Below are positions 37,576-44,931 of a stretch of 64,000 nt of DNA, one piece after another; within the stretch, counting starts at the first letter, position 1, and every line of letters starts with the position of its first letter. Source of the stretch: Pontibaca salina (lineage in GTDB: Bacteria > Pseudomonadota > Alphaproteobacteria > Rhodobacterales > Rhodobacteraceae). The position numbers and the translations under genes were made by a program. Below the pieces are notes generated by a model. It was given only the letters and a program-made list of their open reading frames with translations, ran no database searches and was not told the origin of the DNA. The stretch lies in the NCBI RefSeq assembly GCF_016307205.1, contig NZ_JAEIJD010000005.1, positions 62,001 through 126,000 on the forward strand, written 5' to 3'.

Positions 37576-37657
37576 TATGAAACATTGGAACCCGCGCCGC
37601 GAAAGGTCAATGCGCTATCGACTTGTGCCGCGCGCCGGATCAGTCAAGACTGGCAGC

Positions 37658-38125
37658 ATGAGCAAAAGCATGAAACGCGTCCGTCTCGCGCTTGAAGCAG
37701 CAGGACTGGACCCCGAAATCCGAGAAACTGCACTGGCCCGTACCGCTGAAGATGCGGCTGCAGCAATTGGATGCGGACTGGACCAGATCGTCAAATCAAT
37801 CATCTTTCACGGACAGGTCAGTGACCGGGCGATTCTGTTCCTCACTGCCGGCGGAAACCGTGTTCGGGATGCCGACGCCGCAGCTTTGGCGGGCGAGCCG
37901 TTGGGCAAGGCGGATGCCGCTCTGGTCCGCGCGCAGACCGGTTTTGCCATCGGTGGTGTTGCTCCGGTGGGGCATCTGTCACCGATCCGTGCTTTTCTCG
38001 ATCTGCGGCTGCGGGATTTTTCCACCGTTTGGGCGGCGGCCGGCACCCCGCATCACGTTTTTGCCATCGCACCCGATGATCTTATCCGTATCGCGCAGGC
38101 GCAGGTGGCGAATTTCGTGTCATAA
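37658..38125 (+). CDS. YbaK/EbsC-type aminoacyl-tRNA deacylase
   Basis: 155 residues. The family clears mischarged tRNAs such as Cys-tRNA-Pro in trans. The conserved Lys46 (QIVKSIIF) is at the same position as in E. coli YbaK. GGVAPVGH and the GTPHHVFAIAPDDLIRI end also match. The specificity (YbaK, ProXp-ala or other) cannot be assigned. MSKSMKRVRLALEAAG is the likely start; an in-frame extension to 37577 has no similarity. Confidence 0.9.
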   Translation: MSKSMKRVRLALEAAGLDPEIRETALARTAEDAAAAIGCGLDQIVKSIIFHGQVSDRAILFLTAGGNRVRDADAAALAGEPLGKADAALVRAQTGFAIGGVAPVGHLSPIRAFLDLRLRDFSTVWAAAGTPHHVFAIAPDDLIRIAQAQVANFVS

Positions 38126-38210
38126 TGACCGGCGCACGGCACTATCCCACTGTTCTGGACAATTCGGATCGGTCATGGCACCCACACCCTAAATCGGCAA
38201 GGCGCGCAAC

Positions 38211-38714
38211 GTGATATCAGAAGACACCTTTATTCCCAGACTTGAAAGCCAAACGGCTTATCGCGAGGCGTTGGGCTGTTTTGGAACCGGCGTGACCGTG
38301 GTGACGCATATGACCGATACCGGCCCACTCGCGATGACAGCGAATTCCTTTGCGTCGGTATCGCTTGATCCTGCGCTGGTGTTGTGGTGCGCGGCGCACC
38401 GGTCGGCGCGGCATGCGCTGTTTGCAAAAGCACGCAATTACGTGATCCACATTATGGATGAAAGCCAACTGCCGCTGGCCCGTCATTTCTCCCGCACAGG
38501 GCATGATTTCACCGACATCGAATGGTCCAAAAACCCCGAGGGACAGCCGGTGCTTGCCGATAGCCTTGCCCGGTTCGAATGTGAGTTGGAAGCGGTTTAT
38601 CCGGGCGGGGATCACTCCATCATCTTGGGAAAAGTAGTTCGCTTTGCCGTGCGCCCGGGGTCCGGGTTAATTTTCAAACGCGGTCAATACGGCGGATTCT
38701 CTGACCTATTCTGA
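38211..38714 (+). CDS. Flavin reductase-like domain protein
   Basis: 167 residues with the FMN-binding split barrel: ALGCFGTGVTVVTHMT, MTANSFASVSLDPALVLWC and the FECELEAVYPGGDHSIILGKV segment. Such proteins reduce FMN/FAD with NAD(P)H and supply two-component monooxygenases, or act in other redox steps. The start is GTG with AAGGCG before it. No partner monooxygenase adjoins; the FAD monooxygenase at 28821 does not need one. Confidence 0.88.
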   Translation: MISEDTFIPRLESQTAYREALGCFGTGVTVVTHMTDTGPLAMTANSFASVSLDPALVLWCAAHRSARHALFAKARNYVIHIMDESQLPLARHFSRTGHDFTDIEWSKNPEGQPVLADSLARFECELEAVYPGGDHSIILGKVVRFAVRPGSGLIFKRGQYGGFSDLF

Positions 38715-38722
38715 ACTTGTTT

Positions 38723-38759
38723 CGGCAGTGAAGATGGGCCCTGATTGCTACCACTGCCG
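38723..38759 (+). terminator. Possible hairpin after the flavin reductase gene
   Basis: An 8-bp stem (38723-38730 with 38752-38759) encloses a 21-base loop, beginning 8 bases after the stop. No T run follows, so the function is uncertain. Confidence 0.3.
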
Positions 38760-38862
38760 CACATACTTACCCGAGTCGGAAAAGTGGCCGTTTACCCCGT
38801 GGCTGGACACAAGCGGGTCGATTTGCTCTGAACGTCCCTGATCGACACGACAGCAGGACGAT

Positions 38863-39867
38863 ATGATACAAACATCGGCAGTGCGCCAGCCTTTTAACGT
38901 CATAATCGTGGCACAACGTGGCCGTCTGCAATTCGAGGCACTGTTATTCGCCGCCTCCTTGCGCGCACGCAGCCCCCATTTCGCTGGCCGCCTGTTCATC
39001 GCCATGCCCAGACCGGGCCCCCGGTGGGAACGCGACCCAAGCATTGTCGATGCCGAAATCCTGTCCGCCTTTGCGCGCCTAAAAGTCGAGATCCTGCCGT
39101 TTGACGCACAAGTTTTCGGTGACAGCTATCCGCACGGCAATAAGATCGAAGCCCTTGCTGCATTGCCCGAAGGCGAGCCGTTCGTGTTTTTCGACAGCGA
39201 TACCTTAGTCACGGGCGATCTTATGTCAGTGCCGTTTGATTTCGACCGTCCCGGCGCCTCGCTACGTCGCGAAGGGACTTGGCCGCGCCCCACCCTCTAT
39301 GGGCCGGGCTATCGCGAGATCTGGAAATCACTTTACGACAGATTCGGCTTGGATTTCGAATCGAGTCTCGATGAGACGCAATCCGACGGGTATTGGAAGC
39401 GCTATCTCTATTTCAACGCCGGCTGGTTCTTTTACCGCTGCCCGCGTCAATTCGGACAACGGTTCCTGCACTACTCCCGCTCAATCCGCGATGATCCGCC
39501 CGTTGAACTGACCTGCCAGAGCCTTGATCCTTGGCTGGATCAAATCGCGCTGCCGCTGGTGATCCACGGGTTTGGCGGCGGGCGCGACGTCCTGCCAGCT
39601 GGGCTGCTGGACGGGTCCGTCAGTTGCCATTACCGGCATTTTCCGCTGCTATACGCACGCGAAAGCGACGCGGTCGTAGAGTGTCTCGAAGCCGTGGCCG
39701 CGCCAAACTGGCTGAAGAAAGTGCTAAAGGCTCACGAGCCGATCAAACGAATGGTCTATCAGCGCCGCGGCGCGAAGGTCCGGGCACTGTTTGACCGGGA
39801 AAACCTGCCGCGCCGTGAACAGGCAATCCGCAATCGCATCAGGTCGAACGGGCTCTGGATTCGCTGA
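38863..39867 (+). CDS. GT-A-like glycosyltransferase-type protein, function unknown
   Basis: 334 residues. An N-terminal alpha/beta part (NVIIVAQRGRLQFEALLFAASL) precedes PFVFFDSDTLVTGDL, which has the DxD motif that holds nucleotide-sugar metal in GT-A enzymes. A later YLYFNAGWFFYRCP and the C-terminal His-rich SCHYRHFPLLYARES fit the glycogenin-like fold, where acceptor and phosphate residues lie. No signal peptide or membrane segment. Donor and acceptor are unknown and no cell-wall cluster adjoins. Position between flavin reductase and metY gives no clue. Confidence 0.65.
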   Translation: MIQTSAVRQPFNVIIVAQRGRLQFEALLFAASLRARSPHFAGRLFIAMPRPGPRWERDPSIVDAEILSAFARLKVEILPFDAQVFGDSYPHGNKIEALAALPEGEPFVFFDSDTLVTGDLMSVPFDFDRPGASLRREGTWPRPTLYGPGYREIWKSLYDRFGLDFESSLDETQSDGYWKRYLYFNAGWFFYRCPRQFGQRFLHYSRSIRDDPPVELTCQSLDPWLDQIALPLVIHGFGGGRDVLPAGLLDGSVSCHYRHFPLLYARESDAVVECLEAVAAPNWLKKVLKAHEPIKRMVYQRRGAKVRALFDRENLPRREQAIRNRIRSNGLWIR

Positions 39868-39958
39868 ATGCAGGCAAGAACTGCACCACGCCGTGTTGTG
39901 TGCCTGTCTCTGATCGCCTAAGCAATTCCCAAGCGAAATTCACAACGGGAGACCCAAG

Positions 39959-41251
39959 ATGAGTGACCGACCCAAGCAAGGCTTCGACACGCTGCAAATC
40001 CACGCCGGAGCCACGCCAGATCCAGCCACCGGCGCGCGACAAACACCAATTTACCAGACCACATCTTATGTGTTCCGCGACGCTGATCACGCAGCCAAGC
40101 TGTTCAATCTGGAAGAAGTTGGATTTATCTACTCCCGCCTGACCAACCCCACTGTCTCGGTTTTGCAGGAGCGCATGGCCGCACTTGAAGGCGGAGTCGG
40201 TGCGGTGTGCTGTTCCACCGGTCATGCTGCGCAGATCATGGCGCTATTTCCGCTGATGGGTCCGGGCAAAAACGTGATCGCTTCGACACGGCTTTATGGC
40301 GGTACCGTGACGCAGTTTTCCCAGACCATCAAACGTTTCGGATGGGAAGCGCGTTTCGTCGATTTCGATGATACCGATGCGCTGAAAGCTGCGATAGACG
40401 AGAACACGCGTGCGGTGTTCTGCGAGTCAATCGCCAATCCCGGCGGCTACATCACGGACATCGACGCGATTTCTGCAATCACTGACGACGCTGGCCTGCC
40501 ACTGATCGTGGACAATACAAGCGCCACGCCCTACCTGTGCCGCCCGATCGAGCACGGTGCGACCTTGGTGATTCATTCGATGACCAAATACCTAACCGGC
40601 AACGGCACTGTCATGGGCGGAGTGATCGTGGATTCGGGCAAGTTCGACTGGTCGGCATCCGACAAGTTCCCCTCTCTCAGCCAGCCCGAACCAGCCTATC
40701 ACGGTTTGAAGTTCCATGAGACGTTTGGCCCGATGGCCTTCACCTTCCACGGCATCGCCATCGGCTTGCGCGATCTTGGCATGACGCTGAACCCGCAGGC
40801 CGCGCATTACACGCTGATGGGGATCGAAACCCTGTCGCTGCGCATGAAGCGTCACGTTGAGAACGCCGAGAAGGTCGCAACTTGGCTGGAAAACGACGAA
40901 AGGGTCGACTACGTCACCTATGCTGGGCTGGAATCCTCGCCCTATTACGACCGTGTCGCCAAGATCTGCCCCAAAGGGGCCGGGGGGCTGTTCACCTTTG
41001 CCGTCAAGGGCGGCTATGATGCCTGTGTCAAACTGGTCGACGCGCTGGAGATTTTCAGCCATGTCGCCAATCTGGGCGACACGCGCAGTCTGGTCATCCA
41101 CACCGCCTCGACCACGCACCGCCAGTTGACGCAAGAGCAACTGGAAGCTGCGGGATCCGGGCCGAATGTGGTGCGCCTTTCCATCGGCATTGAAGATCCC
41201 GACGACCTGATCGCCGATCTGGATCAGGCACTGACCAAGGCCTGCGGCTGA
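39959..41251 (+). CDS. metY: O-acetylhomoserine aminocarboxypropyltransferase (sulfhydrylase)
   Basis: 430 residues, PLP-dependent. Makes homocysteine from O-acetylhomoserine and sulfide, entering methionine synthesis. Features: TLQIHAGATPDPATGARQTPIYQTTSYVF at the start, YSRLTNPT, the internal aldimine Lys210 in HSMTKYLTGNGTVMGG, and the SRLVIHTAST-type end (RSLVIHTASTTH). Length and the first motif favour MetY over MetB/MetZ. The 91-base leader does not match the SAM riboswitches I know. Confidence 0.95.
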   Translation: MSDRPKQGFDTLQIHAGATPDPATGARQTPIYQTTSYVFRDADHAAKLFNLEEVGFIYSRLTNPTVSVLQERMAALEGGVGAVCCSTGHAAQIMALFPLMGPGKNVIASTRLYGGTVTQFSQTIKRFGWEARFVDFDDTDALKAAIDENTRAVFCESIANPGGYITDIDAISAITDDAGLPLIVDNTSATPYLCRPIEHGATLVIHSMTKYLTGNGTVMGGVIVDSGKFDWSASDKFPSLSQPEPAYHGLKFHETFGPMAFTFHGIAIGLRDLGMTLNPQAAHYTLMGIETLSLRMKRHVENAEKVATWLENDERVDYVTYAGLESSPYYDRVAKICPKGAGGLFTFAVKGGYDACVKLVDALEIFSHVANLGDTRSLVIHTASTTHRQLTQEQLEAAGSGPNVVRLSIGIEDPDDLIADLDQALTKACG

Positions 41252-41259
41252 TCACCTGA

Positions 41260-41287
41260 GGGGCGGGGCCATACGGCCCCTGCCCCG
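41260..41287. terminator. Hairpin between convergent metY and SIMPL genes
   Basis: A GC-rich imperfect stem: GGGGC-GGGGCC (about 41260-41270) pairs with GGCCCC-GCCCC (41275-41286) around an ATAC loop with a small bulge. TTCTT follows on the plus strand. It lies fully in the gap between the two stop codons. Confidence 0.6.
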
Positions 41288-41290
41288 TTC

Positions 41291-41989
41291 TTACTCGCCG
41301 ATGGCGAAAATCATCGATACCGACGCATCAATCGTCACCTCGCCCGAAGCGACCGGCACGCCACTGTCGCGCATGGCGGACATCTCCATCATCCGAGGCA
41401 TCGGCTGCCCGCGGTCCTGATCGGTGATGCTGATCACCTGCCCCAGCTTCACGCCCGCTGCCTGTGCCAGCAATTCGGCCTTGGCGCGGCCGTCGGCCAC
41501 CGCCTGCTTACGCGCCTTATCAGCAAGCGCATCGGGCTCTTGCAGACCAAAGCTCAGGCCATTGAATGTATTCGCGCCATCGGCAACAACCGCATCTAGT
41601 ATGCCGCCCAGCTTATCCATATTGCGCACCCGCACGATCACGATATTGCTTGCGACATATCCGGTGATTTCCGAGCGTCGCGGCTTGGTTTCCGGCTGAT
41701 TCGACCAAACCGGATTCAAGGTCAGGCTTCGGGTCTGAACGTCGCGCTGCTCCAGCCCCATTCCGGTCAGCCGCGCCAGAATTTGCGCGACCGCATCCGA
41801 CGTCTGCGACATGGCATCCGCAGCCTCGTCCGCCTCGTGGGTGACGCCCAAAGACAAGGTCACCATGTCTGGTGTCGCCTCGACCTGCCCCTCCCCTGTG
41901 ACGGAAATATGCCGCTTCATGTCATCAGCCATCGCTGCTCCCGACATTACCACGGCCATTGCCGCCGCGATCAATAGTTTGATGTTCAC
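41291..41989 (-). CDS. SIMPL-domain (DUF541) periplasmic protein
   Basis: 232 residues. A signal peptide (MNIKLLIAAAMAVVMSGAAMA) is likely cut after residue 21. The SIMPL domain follows: ISVTGEGQVEATPDMVTLSLGV, GYVASNIVIVRVRNMDKLGGIL, and the C-terminal TIDASVSMIFAIGE strand. SIMPL proteins form oligomeric rings in the periplasm; E. coli YggE is linked to oxidative stress. No partner is visible. The gene is divergent from the 666-residue GspL/GspC-like protein. Confidence 0.9.
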   Translation of the reverse strand: MNIKLLIAAAMAVVMSGAAMADDMKRHISVTGEGQVEATPDMVTLSLGVTHEADEAADAMSQTSDAVAQILARLTGMGLEQRDVQTRSLTLNPVWSNQPETKPRRSEITGYVASNIVIVRVRNMDKLGGILDAVVADGANTFNGLSFGLQEPDALADKARKQAVADGRAKAELLAQAAGVKLGQVISITDQDRGQPMPRMMEMSAMRDSGVPVASGEVTIDASVSMIFAIGE

Positions 41990-42138
41990 AAGTTATCTCC
42001 TCTAAGGCTGTGTCACGATGTATATCCTTGCCCTGTCATGCAAGATGTTTGGGTCTTTTCCTTTTCCCGGGCAAGGCGGTGCTTTAGGCTCGGTGATACG
42101 GGCATCCATTGCCCGCAGGAATAGGGAATGGAAGCAAG

Positions 42139-44139
42139 ATGAAACCCGGCTTTGCATTGGCGCTGTCTCCTAAGGAAATAACCCTTCTGCATAATGTGGC
42201 AGACGAATGGCACGAGCTGGGCCGGGTCACGCCAGATGCGCCAGACCTTGCCGCGGCAATGGCGGATCTGCGCGAGCAGGCATTAGCCAAAGAGCCTGAA
42301 GGACCACATTGCAGGATCATCATTTCCGATGAACAGATCCGCTATCTATCAGTCGAAACTGGAACTGTTGATCAGCAAACTCGCGAGCAATTGGTGCGCG
42401 CCGCGCTGGAGGGCGCGACGCCCTATGCGGTATCTGATCTACGGTACGCGATTTCCGCTCAGGGCACAGTCACGCATATCGCCGCTGTCGCGCTTGAAAC
42501 CCTAGACGAGGCCCGGCAATTCACACTGAGGCATGGATTTATCCCGATAAGCTATGCGGCATCACCCATAGACAAGGCGTTTAGCGGCGAGGCAGCCTTT
42601 GACTATCCTGCGCCTGCCACCGATCAGATTAAGCCGAGCGACACAGCGCCCGATGACCGTATGGAAAACATATCGGATGCGCTCGCTCCGACGATGCAAC
42701 CGGCTCCCGAAACGTCCGTTGAACCGGCCAGCGTTTCGCTGACTGCCCGCCGTGATAATTCTCGCCCCCGCCCTCCTGAAATAGCGCTAAAAACATCTGC
42801 GACAGCGCCTAGTGCGACGCCGGATGCACAAGCCAAATCACTGGATCAACGCGCTCCTCACAGTGCAGTGGCATCAACCACCGCCGACAAGCCCCACGTC
42901 GAACCCGAGCCCACGATTATTATCGGCGCACAAAAACCGTCTGAAATCGGTGAGAGGCGACAGCCTCCACTGAGGCCCGTTGCCATTGGCCTGTTTCTGT
43001 TATCGGCTGCCATCGCAGCCTGGGCCATGCTTCCCGCCAAGAACGGCACCCAGACGCCCAGTGCAGCGCTGCAAGAGGTTCCGGCTGAAGCGGCTCGAAC
43101 CACCGCCCCGGTCACACCCGGCGATCCAATCGAAAGTATGACTACAACGCTGGAAGTTCCGCGCAAGACGCCGATGCAAAACGACCTGCAGCTTGCAGCG
43201 CCATATACCCCCCCTCATGGACCAAAGACCCCGTCCGTGATCGGGCTGGGTGATCTCTACATCGCCTCAACCGACCGTTCCGATATAACGCGTACGGCGG
43301 CGGAACTGCCCCAGCCCAACGACCCTCAGACCGATTCATTGCCCGGCGCAGCCTCCACGCCTGCCGCAGGGGAATCGGTCACGCCAAATCCGGATAGGTT
43401 GGTCACCCCCAGCCCCGAAGGAACCCTGACTCCTGACGGGGTCCTCGTCTTTCTGGGGCGCCCCCCGGCGATACCGCCTGCCGTGCCAACCCGTTTCGCA
43501 GCGGCCCCGAAAACCGATACCACCGAAATGCAGCTGGCAGCGATGCGGCCACGCCTGCGACCCGATACCCTTGTTCCCTCAAGCGAGCCCTCCACGCCGG
43601 ATCACCATACCGGCGCTGAACCGGTCAGCATAAGCCCACCGCTGCGCCCGGACTCACTAGCGGCACAGGTTGATCGTCTGATCGAAGAGCAATTGCACGA
43701 TATCGACCCCAGCGCCGCAGAGCCAACGGTACCGGATGCCGAAACCGCCACAGCCTCCGCCATCCCCCGCTCTCTCAAACCCAATGCACGCCCGACCAGC
43801 ATTGCGGCTTCTATCGCGAAATCCAGAGACACATCAAAGCCCAAGCAACCCGCTGCGATCGCCGCACCAGCAACGGTGGTGCCCAAGATCCCATCATCTG
43901 CATCGGTCGCGCGACAGGCAACCCAAAGCAAGGCGATCAATCTGCGGAGGGTCAATTTGATCGGTGTCTATGGCCCGCCCGCCAATCGGCGCGCTTTGAT
44001 ACGTCTTTCCAGTGGCCGCTATAAAAAAGTGAAGATCGGCGACACGGTCGACGGCGGGCGCGTTGTCGCAATCGGCCAAAATAACGTGCATTATCAGAAA
44101 GGCGGGCGTGGTATTACCCTGTCGATGCCAAGCAGTTAA
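42139..44139 (+). CDS. Single-pass protein with GspL-like N-terminus and GspC/PilP-like C-terminus
   Basis: 666 residues. The first 140 resemble the cytosolic first lobe of GspL: HCRIIISDEQIRYLSVETG, then RAALEGATPYAVSDLRYAIS, and a VAAVALETLDEARQFTLRHG-like strand-helix (IAAVALETL). One membrane segment lies at about 280-298 (VAIGLFLLSAAIAAWAML). A long Pro/Thr/Ala-rich periplasmic part of some 300 residues follows. The last 67 residues (VNLIGVYGPPANRRALIRLS ... VKIGDTVDGGRVVAIGQNNV) resemble the small HR/PilP beta domain that docks to secretins. No secretin, ATPase or pilin genes adjoin. The start at 42139 follows AAGCAAG; an ATG at 42109 is possible. Function unknown. Confidence 0.7.
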   Translation: MKPGFALALSPKEITLLHNVADEWHELGRVTPDAPDLAAAMADLREQALAKEPEGPHCRIIISDEQIRYLSVETGTVDQQTREQLVRAALEGATPYAVSDLRYAISAQGTVTHIAAVALETLDEARQFTLRHGFIPISYAASPIDKAFSGEAAFDYPAPATDQIKPSDTAPDDRMENISDALAPTMQPAPETSVEPASVSLTARRDNSRPRPPEIALKTSATAPSATPDAQAKSLDQRAPHSAVASTTADKPHVEPEPTIIIGAQKPSEIGERRQPPLRPVAIGLFLLSAAIAAWAMLPAKNGTQTPSAALQEVPAEAARTTAPVTPGDPIESMTTTLEVPRKTPMQNDLQLAAPYTPPHGPKTPSVIGLGDLYIASTDRSDITRTAAELPQPNDPQTDSLPGAASTPAAGESVTPNPDRLVTPSPEGTLTPDGVLVFLGRPPAIPPAVPTRFAAAPKTDTTEMQLAAMRPRLRPDTLVPSSEPSTPDHHTGAEPVSISPPLRPDSLAAQVDRLIEEQLHDIDPSAAEPTVPDAETATASAIPRSLKPNARPTSIAASIAKSRDTSKPKQPAAIAAPATVVPKIPSSASVARQATQSKAINLRRVNLIGVYGPPANRRALIRLSSGRYKKVKIGDTVDGGRVVAIGQNNVHYQKGGRGITLSMPSS

Positions 44140-44457
44140 CAACTTACCATTTCAACAGGATAAACGTCGCCTTCGAAATGGATAGATGTCGCAGCTGGGC
44201 TGGTCTGGCCTGCCTGCTTTCTATTTTCCAGAATTGCCGTGGAGCCCTCGCGTAGATGGCGATGGCGGCGGCCCGTCACTTCCGCGCATCTCCTGAGGTG
44301 GCGTAGATAAGTTCTGAGGGCTCTATCGGCGGCGAGATCTCTCGCCGCAGCCCACATTCAGCGCTTTCCGAGTGTATTTTGCGTAAACTCCTGCGAATTT
44401 TCCCTTTATATGCGCGACTCCCGCGCTATAGTAACGAAAAACAAGGATAGACCGCAG
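44140..44457. other. 318-base intergenic region with paired segments
   Basis: I see no convincing gene here. GAGCCCTC (44242-44249) is complementary to GAGGGCTC (44316-44323), enclosing 66 bases that contain a repeated GCGTAGAT (44250 and 44302 regions). A second strong hairpin lies at 44329-44348 (9-bp stem, two-base gap). The last 60 bases before the Lrp gene are A/T-rich with a TATAGT box near 44427. A structured RNA or a leader is possible; terminator function for the preceding gene is also possible. Confidence 0.4.
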
Positions 44458-44913
44458 ATGCTGGACAACGCTGATATTCGCATCCTCGCCGCGCTGCAAA
44501 ACGACGCTCACCTGACAGCACATCAGCTGGGAGAAATCTTGCATCTATCCCCCAGCCAAGCGGGTCGGCGCCGACAGCGTCTGGAAAACGAGGGCTATAT
44601 CCAAGGCTATGCTGCACAACTGGATCCGGCCAAACTGGGGCTGCAGGTACAGGGGTTTGTGCAGGTGCAACTGGGACTGCATGACCCGGAACACTCGGCA
44701 AGCTTTGCTCGCCTTGTCAGCACTCGCCCCGAGATCACCAATGCTTGGACGATGACCGGCGAGGCAGATTACCTGCTTCATGTCTATTGCGCCGATTTAT
44801 CCGCTCTGAATGGTCTGGTGCACGACGTCCTGTTGCCACATCCGGCAGTTGCGCGCGTCCAAAGCCAGATCGTCATGGACCAACTGAAACGCGATGCTCC
44901 CTTGCCCACCTGA
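44458..44913 (+). CDS. Lrp/AsnC-family transcriptional regulator
   Basis: 151 residues. The N-terminal helix-turn-helix (LDNADIRILAALQNDAHLTAHQLGEILHLSPSQAGRRRQRLENEGYI) is typical, with Leu/Ser-rich recognition helix. The C-terminal RAM domain (GFVQVQLGLHDPEHSASFARL ... GEADYLLHVYCADLSALNGLV) binds amino acids and forms the octamer. ATG at 44458 is chosen. It lies 18 bases before the Kef-type antiporter gene, with which it is probably co-transcribed, and could control it. Confidence 0.92.
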   Translation: MLDNADIRILAALQNDAHLTAHQLGEILHLSPSQAGRRRQRLENEGYIQGYAAQLDPAKLGLQVQGFVQVQLGLHDPEHSASFARLVSTRPEITNAWTMTGEADYLLHVYCADLSALNGLVHDVLLPHPAVARVQSQIVMDQLKRDAPLPT

Positions 44914-44931
44914 CCGCCAAAGGACGGCCCT

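Noticed and set aside
35694-37695. Long open frames antisense to glnE (35694-36584 and 36391-37695)
   Set aside because: They are shadows of a well-supported gene in GC-rich DNA; the translations are low-complexity, rich in Arg/Pro/Gln and resemble no family.
39868-39958. SAM or SAM/SAH riboswitch before metY
   Set aside because: The 91-base leader contains CACAACGGGAGA, slightly like part of the SAM/SAH consensus, but the rest of the core and its pairing are missing.
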